Source: Desulfatirhabdium butyrativorans DSM 18734
GTDB taxonomy: Bacteria > Desulfobacterota > Desulfobacteria > Desulfobacterales > Desulfatirhabdiaceae
DNA: 58,144 bases
Assembly: GCF_000429925.1 (NCBI RefSeq)
Contig: NZ_KE386985.1
Coordinates: 1 to 58,144, forward strand
Direction of reading: 5' to 3'
The notes under the pieces were generated by a model, which saw only the letters and a program-made list of their open reading frames with translations, was not told the DNA's origin and ran no database searches. Shown here in pieces: positions 8,167 to 20,291 of this stretch (within the stretch, counting starts at the first letter, position 1; every line of letters starts with the position of its first letter). The translations under genes and the position numbers were made by a program.

Positions 8167-10191
8167 TCAACCGATGACAGCGAGGGCCGCTCCCTTGGGA
8201 ACTGAATCGCCGCTCTTGTAATTAATGGCTTTGATTACGCCATCCAACGGCGCAGGAAGGGCATTTTCCATTTTCATTGCCTCCAGAACGACTACCGTCT
8301 CACCCTTGCTGACGGCATCGCCTACATTCTTTTCATAGCGAACGATCATACCCGGCATGGGCGCCGAAAGGGCTGTTCCATCGACAGGTTGCTCTGCAGG
8401 AGCTGCTGCAGGTTTGGCGGTTGCTGCATCGGCTTTGGATTCCGCCGGCTTGGAGGGAGCGGCGGCCGCAGGAGCCGCGGCTGTACGGGATGGTGCAGCC
8501 GCAGGTTGAACCGATCGAATCAGCGGAGTGCCGCCGATTTCTTCCACTTCCACGGAAAAGAATTCGTCGTCAACAAACACATTGAACTTTCTCAAGTTAT
8601 CCCCTTTAGTTACTGTAGGTTTATCGGATTTTTCCACCAGTTTTCCGGCAAGAGCCTTCTTGATCAAATCCTCTCTGGCTTTGACCTGATCCAGCGTGAT
8701 CGGCTTCACTTCAGCTGGAACGGGCTCCTTTCCATATTTCCACTGGAGGAAGCGTTTACCGGTAACCGGGTACAGGGCATAGATCAACACATCATCCAAA
8801 TCCGCTGCAAGACCTGCTGTCTCGGCCTTGGCTTTTTCAAGTTCAGGCTCGATAACCTCGGCCGGTCTGCAGGTAATCGGGGTTTCGCCGCGCGGATATC
8901 CCTTGAGCGCTTTTTTCTGCAGCTCCGGGTTGATCGGAACGGCCGTCTTTCCGTAGAGCCCGTAGCAAAGGTCTTTTACCTGAGCCGTGATCATCTTGTA
9001 GCGCTCATTTTCGTCATCAAAGAGGACATTGTTCACCGTCTGGATGCCAACAATCTGGCTGGTTGGCGTAACCAGCGGAATCTGTCCCAGATCTTTTCGG
9101 ACCTTGGGAAGCTCGGCATATACTTGATCGATCTTGTCGAGCGCATTCATTTCCCGAAGCTGGTTGACGAGGTTCGAGAGCATGCCGCCCGGGGTTTGGT
9201 GGAGAAGAACGTTGATATCGATGATGGACATCTTCGTATCGTCCAGCAGGTGGCGGTATTTGGGGCAGATTTCCTTTTCCAGGATTTCGTTGATCTTGGC
9301 CAGTGCCCGGATATCGAAACCGGTATCGCGGTTGGTTCCAAGCAGCGTCATGACAAGCGGTTCAATGGCCGGGTGAGAGGTACGGAAGGCGTATGGCGAC
9401 ATACAGGTATCGACGATATCGACACCGGCCTCGATCGCTTTGAGATGCGCCATCGAGGACATGCCCGAGGTAAAATGGCTGTGCAGATGGATGGGCACCT
9501 TGACCGATTTCTTGAGCGCCTTGACGATGGCATACGCATCATAGGGCGCAATGAGACCTGCCATATCCTTGATGCAGATGCTGTCCGCACCCATTTTTTC
9601 CAATTCGATGGCTTTGTTGACGTAGTACTGGAGATTGTATACATCGCCGCCGAGGCGGGGTTCTGTCAGGGAGTAGCAAATGCATCCCTGAAAATGCTTG
9701 CCGCTCGATTTGATGACGGGAACGACCGTTTCGAAATTCCGGTAATCGTTCAGCGCATCAAAAGTCCGAAAAATGTCCATGCCATTGGCTGCCGCCCTTT
9801 CCACGAAGGCTTTTGCCACATCGTCTGCATAATTGCGGTATCCGACAAGGTTCTGTGCGCGAAGAAGCATTGAAAAAGGCGTCTTTTTGATATACCGCTT
9901 CAGGGTTCGGATCCTTTCCCAGGGGTCTTCGTTCAAAAAACGGTGCATCGTATCAAACGTTGCTCCTCCCCACGTTTCCATGGCCCAGAAACCGATTTCA
10001 TCCATCATTTCTGCCACGGGGATCATGTCTTCGGTTCGACCCCTGGTGGCGAACAGGGACTGATGGCCATCTCTTAGGGTAAGATCCTCGATCTTTACGG
10101 GATTCTCCGCCTTTGGTCTATTCTTGCCGTAATTCATGGCGGTCATTTTCACTTGATCTTGTGCCGACATGGGTTTTTCTTGCGCTGCCAT
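8167..10191 (-). CDS. Biotinylated pyruvate/oxaloacetate carboxyltransferase subunit (PycB/OadA/5S type)
   Basis: 674 residues. The N-terminal HMGL-like carboxyltransferase barrel opens with IEDLTLRDGHQSLFATR. CIKDMAGL and a metal-binding HLHSHFTSG follow. Next come the PYC/OadA domain, an Ala/Pro-rich linker (about 560-605) and a C-terminal biotinyl domain with EAMKMEN. It would move carboxyl between pyruvate/oxaloacetate and biotin. With the carboxyltransferase at 10481-12034 it forms a methylmalonyl-CoA:pyruvate transcarboxylase-like unit with 5S and biotin carrier fused. Start 10191 is chosen because GAGGAG lies 9 bases upstream. No membrane OadB-type pump is nearby, which favours a soluble transcarboxylase over a sodium pump. 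Confidence 0.9.
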   Translation of the reverse strand: MAAQEKPMSAQDQVKMTAMNYGKNRPKAENPVKIEDLTLRDGHQSLFATRGRTEDMIPVAEMMDEIGFWAMETWGGATFDTMHRFLNEDPWERIRTLKRYIKKTPFSMLLRAQNLVGYRNYADDVAKAFVERAAANGMDIFRTFDALNDYRNFETVVPVIKSSGKHFQGCICYSLTEPRLGGDVYNLQYYVNKAIELEKMGADSICIKDMAGLIAPYDAYAIVKALKKSVKVPIHLHSHFTSGMSSMAHLKAIEAGVDIVDTCMSPYAFRTSHPAIEPLVMTLLGTNRDTGFDIRALAKINEILEKEICPKYRHLLDDTKMSIIDINVLLHQTPGGMLSNLVNQLREMNALDKIDQVYAELPKVRKDLGQIPLVTPTSQIVGIQTVNNVLFDDENERYKMITAQVKDLCYGLYGKTAVPINPELQKKALKGYPRGETPITCRPAEVIEPELEKAKAETAGLAADLDDVLIYALYPVTGKRFLQWKYGKEPVPAEVKPITLDQVKAREDLIKKALAGKLVEKSDKPTVTKGDNLRKFNVFVDDEFFSVEVEEIGGTPLIRSVQPAAAPSRTAAAPAAAAPSKPAESKADAATAKPAAAPAEQPVDGTALSAPMPGMIVRYEKNVGDAVSKGETVVVLEAMKMENALPAPLDGVIKAINYKSGDSVPKGAALAVIG

Positions 10192-10243
10192 AGTTGTTTT
10201 CTCCTCATCCATCTGCTTTTCATTGGATTCCGTCTAAAGCGGA

Positions 10244-10468
10244 TCAGCGAATGCCGTGCCCACGAAACGTTCGCATCTGCATCAACCCTCGCCATTGCAT
10301 CATGTCAAGTCTACCGCTCAAGCCCCAGTGTTTCTGGGTCATGGGGGTTGGCGCCGGCTGCGCCCCGGTTTCTGGCGTACCGGCTTCAAGCTGCATGGTG
10401 TCCTCTTCGGATCGGATAAAGGCATATACCGCGGAGACGGCAGCCTTCATTTTTGGCGTCAAATTCAT
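10244..10468 (-). CDS. Small conserved protein of carboxyltransferase operon
   Basis: 74 residues between the two carboxyltransferase genes, 12 bases after one and 52 before the other. It begins MNLTPKMKAAVSAVYAFIRSEE, an amphipathic helix typical of small accessory (gamma/epsilon-like) subunits of acyl-CoA carboxylases. It ends with a conserved-looking WGLSGRLDMMQWRGLMQMRTF. The middle is Pro/Thr-rich. I infer an assembly or linker role between the CoA-binding and biotin subunits; no catalytic motif is present. Presence as a gene is supported by tight packing and the patterned ends. Confidence 0.7.
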   Translation of the reverse strand: MNLTPKMKAAVSAVYAFIRSEEDTMQLEAGTPETGAQPAPTPMTQKHWGLSGRLDMMQWRGLMQMRTFRGHGIR

Positions 10469-10480
10469 CGCAATGCCTCC

Positions 10481-12034
10481 TTAAACCGGTATATTGCCGT
10501 GCTTCTTGGGTGGGCGAGTTTCACGCTTCGAGCACATGATCTCCAGGGCATCGATCAACCTCGGCCGTGTTTCACGTGGAACAATGACCGCGTCGATATA
10601 CCCCCTACTGGCTGCGCAATACGGATTGGAGAAAAGATTCTCATATTCCTGAATCTTTTCCTTGCGCTTCGCCGTGGCATCAGCTGCTTCCTTGATTTCC
10701 TTGCGATGAATGATGTTTGCCGCTCCTTCGGCTCCCATGACGGCGATCTGGGCTGTGGGCCATGCAAAGGCCATGTCGGCGCCGAGATCTTTCGAGCACA
10801 TCGCCAGATAGGATCCGCCGTAGTCTTTGCGGGTGACAAGCAGCAGCTTGGGGACGGTCGCTTCCGAATAGCACCATAAGAGTTTCGCGCCATGGCGGAT
10901 AATGCCTCCCCACTCTTGCTGGCTTCCGGGCAGGTATCCGGGCACATCGGCGATGGTCAGCATCGGAATGTTGAATGCATCGCAGAACCGGATGAAGCGG
11001 GTGGCTTTGTCGGAGGCGTTGATATCGAGGCATCCGGCCATCACTTTCGGTTGGTTGGCAATGATGCCAATGCTTCGACCGTTGAGCCGCGCAAAGCAGA
11101 CCACCATGTTCGGCGCATAATATTCGTGAGGCTCGAACATTTCTCCGTTATCCACGATGGAGCGGATCAGCGTTTTCATGTCGTAAGACTGGTTGGGGCT
11201 GTCCGGGATCAGCGTGTCGAGGGCTGGATCGGTCCGGGAGGGGCTGTCACCAGTTGGGATCGTTGGCGGATCTTCCATATTGTTGGACGGAAGATAGGAA
11301 AGCAAAACCTTGATCTTTTCGATGGTATCTGCATCATTTTCGCAGGCGAAATGGGCAACGCCGCTTTTTTCATTGTGTGTCATGGCGCCGCCCAGGTCTT
11401 CAAAGCTGATCTCCTCTCCTGTAACCGACTTGATGACCTCGGGGCCGGTGATAAACATATAGGATGTGTTCTTCACCATGAAAATCCAGTCGGTCATGGC
11501 AGGCGAATAAACTGCGCCCCCTGCCGTCGTTCCAAGAATGGCCGAAATCTGCGGGATAACGCCGGAGGCAAGGGCGTTGCGATAAAATATCTGACCAAAA
11601 CCGCTGAGTGCATCGACCCCTTCCTGGATTCTTGCGCCGCCGGAGTCATTCATGCCGATGAATGGGACACCTGCTTTCATGGCGAGGTCCATCACTTTGC
11701 AGATTTTCTTGGCATGCATTTCTCCGAGCGAACCGCCCCGGCTCGTAAAGTCCTGGGAAAAGGCGAATACGGGCCTGCCCTGAACAAGGCCATGGCCGGT
11801 GATGACCCCATCGCTGGGAATCTCGACTTTTTCCATTCCGAAATTCGTACATCTGTGTGTGACGAACATATCGATCTCCCGAAATGTTCCCGGGTCAAAC
11901 AACAGATCGAGGCGTTCTCTGGCGGTGAGTTTCCCTTTTTCCTTTTCCTTGGCGATGGCCTTTTCGCCTCCCATCTGAAGGACCCGTTTTTCTTTGGCCT
12001 TCAGTTCCTGGATTTTGTCTTCCACAATGCCCAT
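10481..12034 (-). CDS. Acyl-CoA (methylmalonyl/propionyl-CoA) carboxyltransferase subunit
   Basis: 517 residues of the crotonase-fold carboxyltransferase family (12S/PccB/MmdA). Motifs: KLTARERLDLLFDPGTF at the N-terminus, DFTSRGGSLGEMHAKKI, GMNDSGGARIQEGVDAL, the GTTAGGAVYSPAM oxyanion region, and C-terminal GGSYLAMCSKDLGAD. It transfers carboxyl between biotin and propionyl-CoA/methylmalonyl-CoA. Start MGIVEDKIQ at 12034 is preceded by AAAGGA. It heads an operon with the small subunit, the biotinylated subunit and sucCD. Methylmalonyl-CoA mutase lies upstream, which makes the methylmalonyl-CoA assignment likely. Confidence 0.92.
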   Translation of the reverse strand: MGIVEDKIQELKAKEKRVLQMGGEKAIAKEKEKGKLTARERLDLLFDPGTFREIDMFVTHRCTNFGMEKVEIPSDGVITGHGLVQGRPVFAFSQDFTSRGGSLGEMHAKKICKVMDLAMKAGVPFIGMNDSGGARIQEGVDALSGFGQIFYRNALASGVIPQISAILGTTAGGAVYSPAMTDWIFMVKNTSYMFITGPEVIKSVTGEEISFEDLGGAMTHNEKSGVAHFACENDADTIEKIKVLLSYLPSNNMEDPPTIPTGDSPSRTDPALDTLIPDSPNQSYDMKTLIRSIVDNGEMFEPHEYYAPNMVVCFARLNGRSIGIIANQPKVMAGCLDINASDKATRFIRFCDAFNIPMLTIADVPGYLPGSQQEWGGIIRHGAKLLWCYSEATVPKLLLVTRKDYGGSYLAMCSKDLGADMAFAWPTAQIAVMGAEGAANIIHRKEIKEAADATAKRKEKIQEYENLFSNPYCAASRGYIDAVIVPRETRPRLIDALEIMCSKRETRPPKKHGNIPV

Positions 12035-12138
12035 CTTACATATTCCTTTCAAAATTGGATGAAGACATTCCTATCGAGCGCCCTAAAGGGCTCAACCTTC
12101 GAATTGGCGCGATTCAATCGACAACGATATCCTCTAAG

Positions 12139-12256
12139 CTGATTGCGAAACCGGCATATTGGCTCACCCCAGCGCAAACCATGAGCCAGAATATGCTGAA
12201 AATAGAGGATTCCGGCTTTCGCCGGAATGACGCAGAAGAACTTTTGCAATCGCCTC
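12139..12256. repeat. Palindromic intergenic repeat, degenerate copy of the 32127 family
   Basis: Lies in the 344-base gap between meaB and the carboxyltransferase. It runs from GCTGATTGCGAAACC to TTTTGCAATCGCCTC and contains a clean hairpin, ATTCCGGC-TTTC-GCCGGAAT (about 12209-12228). The ends and core match 32127-32247 and 22435-22512. It is followed at 12255-12290 by a TCAGAAGTC-like short repeat (read on the minus strand) that recurs at 16111-16147 and 52880-52914. No gene is visible in this gap. Confidence 0.65.
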
Positions 12257-12378
12257 TTCTGACTTCTGGCTCCTGACTTCTGATGTTCGACAACCGCCGG
12301 AAGAACGCAAAAGGATTTTTGCAATTACCCCCTGTCCGATCATATTCCCCGATGTGCAAACGGAATGCTCGATCCGGG

Positions 12379-13371
12379 TCATCGGGAACGATCCAGCAGA
12401 TCAAGCAGGCGGGTGGCAGCAGCCGCAGGGGTCGTCTTGCCGCTCTCCACTTCTGCAAGACACGCTTTCAGGGATTCTTGCACCAACGGATGCCGGTGAA
12501 ATCGCTCTTTGAGCCCTTCTTCGATCAGGGACCACAGCCATGCAACCGCCTGCTTTTTCCGGTTCTGCATCAACAGCCCGCTTGCCATCATTTTGGCTCT
12601 GTGATCCAGAACGGTTTCCCAGATCGTATCAATCCCCTTCATTTCGATGGCGCTGCATGTCAACACGGATGGCTGCCATACGGCTGAACTCGGCATCAGC
12701 AACCGGAGGGCATTCTGGTAATCTTTTCTCGCAAGATCGGCCCTTTCGAGGTTATCACCATCCGCCTTGTTGATGGCGATGGCATCGGCCATCTCGAGGA
12801 TTCCCTTTTTGATCCCCTGGATTTCATCGCCTGCACCAGCCAGCATGAGAACCAGAAAGAAGTCCACCATCGATGCCACGGCCACTTCGGACTGACCGAC
12901 GCCTACGGTTTCCACAATAATGACATCAAAACCCGCCGCTTCGCAGATCAGCATCGTTTCACGGGTTTTTCGGGCAACCCCACCCAGTGTTCCACCGGAT
13001 GGAGACGGCCGGATGAAGGCATTGGGCTCAACCGACAGTTTCTCCATGCGGGTTTTATCGGCAAGAATGCTGCCGCCGCTGCGTGTGCTGGATGGATCGA
13101 CGGCGAGTACGGCGACTCGTTTGCCTTGCTGGATGAGCAGCATCCCAAGGCTTTCGATGAAAGTGCTCTTTCCGACGCCAGGGACACCGGAAATACCAAG
13201 GCGTACAACATTTCCGGTAAACGGGAGCAGTTCATCGAGAATTTCCTGGGCCTTGGCTTGATGCTCCGGCAAGGCGCTTTCCACAAGCGTGATCATCTTG
13301 GCCAGCATACGCCGATTTCCAGAGCGGATGCCCCGAACAATTTCCGATAACGGATCGCCGAACCCGTTCAT
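12379..13371 (-). CDS. meaB: Methylmalonyl-CoA mutase GTPase chaperone MeaB (ArgK-like)
   Basis: 330 residues of G3E-type P-loop GTPase that gates cobalamin loading and protects methylmalonyl-CoA mutase. Seen: P-loop [18 protein letters not shown], base-2 region [30 protein letters not shown], and the specificity motif AINKADGDN. Its ATG overlaps the mutase stop codon as ATGA, indicating translational coupling and a matched partner. Length is typical. Confidence 0.96.
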   Translation of the reverse strand: MNGFGDPLSEIVRGIRSGNRRMLAKMITLVESALPEHQAKAQEILDELLPFTGNVVRLGISGVPGVGKSTFIESLGMLLIQQGKRVAVLAVDPSSTRSGGSILADKTRMEKLSVEPNAFIRPSPSGGTLGGVARKTRETMLICEAAGFDVIIVETVGVGQSEVAVASMVDFFLVLMLAGAGDEIQGIKKGILEMADAIAINKADGDNLERADLARKDYQNALRLLMPSSAVWQPSVLTCSAIEMKGIDTIWETVLDHRAKMMASGLLMQNRKKQAVAWLWSLIEEGLKERFHRHPLVQESLKACLAEVESGKTTPAAAATRLLDLLDRSR

Positions 13372-15506
13372 GATTTGGAAAATCGCTTTTCGATCAGACT
13401 CAGCGTCTGATCGGCCGATTGCGGCAGCGGCGTCCCTGGGCCGAAAACCGCAGAAGCGCCCGCCTGGTGGAGAAATTCATAATCCCCGGGCGGAATGACC
13501 CCGCCGACCACTACAAGGATTTCCTCGCCCCCCAGGGCTTTCAGCGCGGAAACAAGCTGGGGTACAAGCGCCTTGTGGCCAGCGGCCAGCGTGGAGGCGC
13601 CGACAACATGCACGTCGTTTTCAACGGCCATCCGGGCAGCTTCTTCCGGGGTCTGGAACATGGGCCCCAGGTCCACATCGAAGCCGAAATCGGCGTAAGC
13701 GGTTGCAACCACCTTGACCCCCCGGTCGTGACCATCCTGACCCATTTTCGACAGAAGAATTCTGGGCCGGCGCCCATGTTGCTGCGCAAAGCGTTCGCAC
13801 CGTTTCCGAAGGGCTTCGATCACCGTCTGATCTCCATATTCGGAGGCATAGACCCCTGAAATACAGCGGGTCGTCGCCACAAATCGACCAAAGATGTTTT
13901 CCATGGCATCCGAGACTTCTCCTACAGTGGCCCTTGCACGAACGGCCGATATGCAGACTTCCAGAAGATTCCCACCGGATTCGGCGACATGTGTGATGGC
14001 ATCGAGGGCCTTTCGAACGGCTTCGTTATTTCGCTTGGCTTTCAATTCTTTCAGGCGGGCGATTTGTTCATCCCGAACCGTATCCGAAACTTCGAGGACT
14101 TCATCGAGCGGTTTTTCCTCAATTTTGTATTTGTTGACGCCAACAATGACATCTTTCCCCTGATCGATTCGAGCCTGTCTTCTCGCAGCCGATTCTTCGA
14201 TACGGAGCTTGGGCATGCCCGATTCGATGGCTTTGGCCATACCACCCAATTCTTCGACTTCTTTCAGAATCTTGCGCACTTCCCGGATGATTCCGTCCGT
14301 CAGGGCTTCGACATAGTAGGAGCCGCCCAATGGATCGGCCACATGACAAATCTGGGATTCTTCCTGGATAATGATTTGGGTGTTGCGCGCGATTCTCGCG
14401 GAAAAATCGGTCGGCAACCCGACGGCCTCGTCGAAGGAATTCGTGTGCAGGGACTGGGTGCCGCCAAGAGCTGCCGCAAGCGCTTCGAGCGTTGTACGAA
14501 TGATGTTGTTATAGGGATCCTGCATCGTCAGGCTCCAACCGGAGGTCTGGCAATGGGTGCGGAGCATCAGCGATTGCACATTTTTGGGATGGAATTGGGA
14601 GACGATTTCATGCCACAGAAAGCGCGCCGCACGAAGCATCGCGATATCCATGAAAAAATTCATCCCGATCCCGAAGAAAAACGAAAGCCTTGGCGCAAAA
14701 GAATCAATATCCATGCCGGTTTTCAGAGCGGCCTTGATATATTCCAGGCCATCGGCCAGCGTAAAAGCGCATTGCAATACCGAGTTGGCGCCCGCCTCCA
14801 TCATGTGGTATCCGCTGATGCTGACCGTATTGAATTTGGGCATGTGCTCGGAACAATAGGCGATGATGTCGGAGACGATCCGCATGGACGGCTCCGGTGG
14901 ATAAATGTAGGTATTGCGGGTAAGGTATTCCTTGAGGATATCGTTCTGGATGGTGCCGGTCAGCTTTTCCTGTGTGACGCCCTGTTCCTCTGCGGCCACA
15001 ATGTATCCGGCCATGATCGGCAATACGGCGCCGTTCATGGTCATGGAAACGGACATCTGATCGAGGGGGATCTGGTCGAAGAGAATTTTCATGTCTTCGA
15101 CCGAGTCGATGGCGACGCCGGCCTTGCCGACGTCGCCTACCACCCGGGGATGATCCGAGTCATAGCCGCGGTGGGTTGCCAGATCGAAGGCTACGGAGAG
15201 ACCTTTCTGCCCGGCTGCGAGATTTCTTCTGTAGAACGCATTGGAGTCTTTTGCCGTCGAAAATCCGGCATATTGGCGGATGGTCCAGGGCCGACCGGCG
15301 TACATGGTGGTCATGGGGCCGCGCACATAGGGCGGAAGACCGGGAAGGGTGTTGACGTGCTCCATGCCTTCCAAGTCTTCGTAGGTATATACGGGTTTGA
15401 CCAGAATACCCTCGGGGGTTTTCCAGTTCAGCGTATCCGGGCTTTTGCCCTTCATTTGTTTTGTAGCAAGCGCTTGCCATTCTGCCATTCGGGGATGTTC
15501 AGCCAT
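13368..15506 (-). CDS. mcm: Methylmalonyl-CoA mutase (single-chain, B12-dependent)
   Basis: 712 residues. Converts (R)-methylmalonyl-CoA to succinyl-CoA using adenosylcobalamin. The substrate barrel holds [20 protein letters not shown] near residue 60 and [16 protein letters not shown]. The C-terminal B12 domain has the lower-ligand histidine in [11 protein letters not shown] and later [10 protein letters not shown]. Size corresponds to the large catalytic chain; no small mutase subunit is adjacent, so a homodimer is inferred. GGAG lies about 9 bases upstream of ATG 15506. Downstream meaB is coupled and upstream is the epimerase, so the whole route sits on one strand. Confidence 0.96.
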   Translation of the reverse strand: MAEHPRMAEWQALATKQMKGKSPDTLNWKTPEGILVKPVYTYEDLEGMEHVNTLPGLPPYVRGPMTTMYAGRPWTIRQYAGFSTAKDSNAFYRRNLAAGQKGLSVAFDLATHRGYDSDHPRVVGDVGKAGVAIDSVEDMKILFDQIPLDQMSVSMTMNGAVLPIMAGYIVAAEEQGVTQEKLTGTIQNDILKEYLTRNTYIYPPEPSMRIVSDIIAYCSEHMPKFNTVSISGYHMMEAGANSVLQCAFTLADGLEYIKAALKTGMDIDSFAPRLSFFFGIGMNFFMDIAMLRAARFLWHEIVSQFHPKNVQSLMLRTHCQTSGWSLTMQDPYNNIIRTTLEALAAALGGTQSLHTNSFDEAVGLPTDFSARIARNTQIIIQEESQICHVADPLGGSYYVEALTDGIIREVRKILKEVEELGGMAKAIESGMPKLRIEESAARRQARIDQGKDVIVGVNKYKIEEKPLDEVLEVSDTVRDEQIARLKELKAKRNNEAVRKALDAITHVAESGGNLLEVCISAVRARATVGEVSDAMENIFGRFVATTRCISGVYASEYGDQTVIEALRKRCERFAQQHGRRPRILLSKMGQDGHDRGVKVVATAYADFGFDVDLGPMFQTPEEAARMAVENDVHVVGASTLAAGHKALVPQLVSALKALGGEEILVVVGGVIPPGDYEFLHQAGASAVFGPGTPLPQSADQTLSLIEKRFSKS

Positions 15507-15580
15507 AATATTTACTCCATGTTATCGAAGATGACGTTCAATTGGTCTGCTTGCCGTGGTATCGAGGGCCGCCATCTGAA

Positions 15581-15988
15581 TTATCCATTGCGTTCACACA
15601 GTTCGACCAGGATACCACCGGTGGCTTTTGGGTGCAGAAAAGCGATCCTGGCGCCGCCTGCTCCAATTCTCGGTGTCTGATCGATCAACTGGATTCCTTT
15701 GTCTTTCAATTCCTGAAGCGCTGCTTCGATGTTCTCCACCCGAAAGGCCACATGCTGGATACCCTCCCCCCGTTTTTCGATGTATTTGGCAACCGGCCCA
15801 TCGGGTGATGTCGACTCGAGAAGCTCGATTTCACTTTCACCAACGGGAAAAAAGGCCGTCGTCACTTTTTGCTCGGCAACGGTCTGAGCGCCTTCGAAGG
15901 AAAGCCCGAGCACATCGGTCCAGAAGGGTTTGTTGGCATCGATGCTGGATACGGCGATGCCGAGATGATCGATTTTCAATATTTTCAT
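15581..15988 (-). CDS. mce: Methylmalonyl-CoA epimerase
   Basis: 135 residues, vicinal-oxygen-chelate fold. Interconverts (S)- and (R)-methylmalonyl-CoA between carboxyltransferase and mutase. Metal ligands visible: His in IDHLGIAVSS, His in GEGIQHVAFRV, Glu in GGILVELCE. The ribosome binding site AAAGGA precedes the ATG at 15988. It lies 74 bases upstream of the mutase on the same strand and is likely the first gene of that unit. Confidence 0.95.
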   Translation of the reverse strand: MKILKIDHLGIAVSSIDANKPFWTDVLGLSFEGAQTVAEQKVTTAFFPVGESEIELLESTSPDGPVAKYIEKRGEGIQHVAFRVENIEAALQELKDKGIQLIDQTPRIGAGGARIAFLHPKATGGILVELCERNG

Positions 15989-16423
15989 GGCGCTTTTCCT
16001 TTCTGTGGTGAAGCTGAATTCGTTTGCGAAGCCCGCGCTGGAATACAGATATCGCCTCTAACCGGAGGCGATTGCAAAAGCCCTTCTGCGTGATTCCGGC
16101 GAAAGTCGAACATCAGGAGTCAGAAGTCAGGAGTCAGAAGTCAGAAGAAAGCGGATGGCTCCCATTTTTTGTAGCTTGCTCCTGCGACTTTCATTGACCG
16201 GGGTGCAGCCCCGGATGCATGGGGGATTCCGGCGAAAGTCGAATCAATTCAATCGTGAAAAAACCTCCCCCCGCAATGCTGGGATAATCGTTGTCGTAAT
16301 CGTAATCGAAATTCTCTGGGCCCGTCACCCCGGCGAAAGCCGGGGGCCAGAACCTGTCGAAAACCCGCCACCACACAACCGGATTCCGGCTTTCGCCGGA
16401 ATGACCACCCGAGGCGGAAAGTT
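15989..16423. repeat. 435-base gene-free gap packed with palindromic repeats
   Basis: Between the aminotransferase stop and the epimerase start. It holds: (a) 16065-16110, GAGGCGATTGCAAAAG plus half a hairpin of the 32127 family; (b) 16111-16147, a short tandem of TCAGAAGTC/TCAGGAG units; (c) 16321-16413, a 93-base unit with two hairpins (CCCCGGCGAAAGCCGGGG-like and ATTCCGGCTTTCGCCGGAAT). Unit (c) is about 89 percent identical by eye to 35782-35874. No ORF with coding character was found. Confidence 0.65.
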
Positions 16424-17608
16424 TCACGAGGTCATTTTCCGGATGACCTTTTCAAATCCGGGCAGCGAATTCACGATGGTTTCATCGGAAACACAAAAGG
16501 CGATCCGGAAAAAGCCGGGGCCACCAAAGCCGCTTCCAGGGACGACCAAAATCCGTTCTTCCTGTAGCGCCCGCACGAAAGCGACATCATCCGCGACAGG
16601 CGATTTCGGGAACAGATAGAATGTCCCGGCCGGTTTGACAAACTGATATCCGCATGCACCCAACCCGTCACACAAAAGCTTCCGTTTTCGGGCATAGGCG
16701 CCGATGTCTGCACAAACCCCCTGAAGCCGGGCCACGACCCGCTGCATCAGCGCGGGCGCATTGACGAAGCCGAGGATGCGATTGGTCAAGGCGAGTGCTC
16801 CCGCCAACTCCTTTCGGTGTTTCGACATCGGGTGAATGGCTACAAAACCGATTCGTTCCCCAGGAATGGACAGGTCTTTGGAATAGGATGTCGTTACCAG
16901 ACTTTCGCTGTAGGCTGCCGCGACACTCGGAACGACAGTGTCGTCATAGACGATCTTTCGATACGGTTCATCGGCAATGAGAAAAATGGTCCTGCCAAAT
17001 AACCGGCTCTTTTCCTGCAATAATTTGCCGAGCGCTGCAAGCGATGCCGCATCATAGACTTGCCCGGTCGGATTGTTGGGCGAATTGATGAGAACGGCCT
17101 TGGTTCGCTCCCCGATCGCCTGTGCCATGGCTTCCAGATCGAGCCGGAAATCGGCCGTTGTCGGCACCGTTTTCAAAACACCATTGTGATTCGACACATA
17201 AAATCCGTACTCGACAAAATGCGGGGTTGGCGTCAGCACCTCTTCTCCCGGATCCAGAATGGCCTTCAGGATGATGTTGAGGCCGCCTGCTGCGCCGCAG
17301 GTCATGACGATGTCTTCCGCTTCGAAAGCAATTTCCTGCTCCTGGCGAAGAAAATCGGCGATGGCTTTCCGGGTTTCCATAAACCCCGTATTGGCCATGT
17401 ACCCGTGCTGTCCTGGCTGAACCCGGGAGGCTGCCTCCTCCAGAGCGCTCTGAAATTGAGGCGGCGGCTCGAGATTCGGGTTTCCGAGGCTGAAATCGAA
17501 GACATTTTCAGCGCCGTGGATGGCTTTGAGCCGTGCGCCTTCCTCGAACATCTTTCGAATCCACGAGGATTTGACAATAATCTGCTCGATATTTTTGGAA
17601 ATGCCCAT
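16424..17608 (-). CDS. PLP-dependent class I/II aminotransferase
   Basis: 394 residues of the aspartate-aminotransferase fold. Visible: FSLGNPNLEPPPQF at the N-terminus, the NSPNNPTGQVY active-site stretch, and the PLP lysine in TTSYSKDLSIPGERIGFVA. Start MGISKNIEQIIVKSSWIRKMF at 17608 is favoured by AAGGA 7 bases upstream. The amino donor and acceptor cannot be read from sequence. Related sulfate-reducer proteins are annotated only as pyridoxal-phosphate-dependent aminotransferases. It stands 83 bases downstream of the NifU-like gene's stop, on the same strand. Confidence 0.88.
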   Translation of the reverse strand: MGISKNIEQIIVKSSWIRKMFEEGARLKAIHGAENVFDFSLGNPNLEPPPQFQSALEEAASRVQPGQHGYMANTGFMETRKAIADFLRQEQEIAFEAEDIVMTCGAAGGLNIILKAILDPGEEVLTPTPHFVEYGFYVSNHNGVLKTVPTTADFRLDLEAMAQAIGERTKAVLINSPNNPTGQVYDAASLAALGKLLQEKSRLFGRTIFLIADEPYRKIVYDDTVVPSVAAAYSESLVTTSYSKDLSIPGERIGFVAIHPMSKHRKELAGALALTNRILGFVNAPALMQRVVARLQGVCADIGAYARKRKLLCDGLGACGYQFVKPAGTFYLFPKSPVADDVAFVRALQEERILVVPGSGFGGPGFFRIAFCVSDETIVNSLPGFEKVIRKMTS

Positions 17609-17691
17609 ATCCCAATCCTTGTATGGCTTCTGCAGTCTCATTCAGGCAGCCATGGATCGGCCGGCTGAATTTTGGTGAACGTCTCGAGTGG

Positions 17692-17913
17692 TCATGCGGG
17701 TACAACGGATTTAACGACATCGGGAAGCTGCTGCTTGAGCACGCGTTCAATCCCGTTTCGAAGCGTCATCTGCGACATCGGACATCCGGCGCAGGCCCCT
17801 TTCAGTTTGACTTTGACGACGCCGTCCTGAAAATCGACCAGCTCGACATCGCCGCCATCGGCCTGAAGCATGGGTCGAATTTTATCGATTGCCTGTTGGA
17901 CTTGTTCTTTCAT
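17692..17913 (-). CDS. NifU C-terminal-domain iron-sulfur scaffold protein
   Basis: 73 residues, a stand-alone Nfu domain. MKEQVQQAIDKIRPMLQADGGDVELV is followed by the cluster-binding CAGCP (C-x-x-C, about residue 45). It holds or transfers [4Fe-4S]/[2Fe-2S] clusters to apo-enzymes. Start 17913 matches the family N-terminus; an upstream in-frame ATG would add 14 non-conserved residues. The window is rich in iron-sulfur proteins that could be clients. Confidence 0.9.
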   Translation of the reverse strand: MKEQVQQAIDKIRPMLQADGGDVELVDFQDGVVKVKLKGACAGCPMSQMTLRNGIERVLKQQLPDVVKSVVPA

Positions 17914-18096
17914 GTTGATCTCCCTAAAAGGATAGTTTGGCGTTGGGTTTCTCATGGCTTATGGTGCGAATGTGACCCCGTTTCCGGGGTGGTCGGCTGC
18001 TCGCCCAGCCGATTGAACGGGACACCATTGAACGCATTACTTGTCATGGTGAATCTTGGCCCCCATGAATGAAAATCGAGCCGTAAGTCCGTCTGA

Positions 18097-20291
<2,195 letters not shown>

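Noticed and set aside
13989-15680. A 563-codon plus-strand frame opposite methylmalonyl-CoA mutase
   Set aside because: Shadow of a strongly conserved minus-strand gene.
16111-16147. Possible CRISPR-like tandem repeat
   Set aside because: Units are only 7-9 bases with no spacers, so it is a simple sequence repeat, as at 12255 and 52880.
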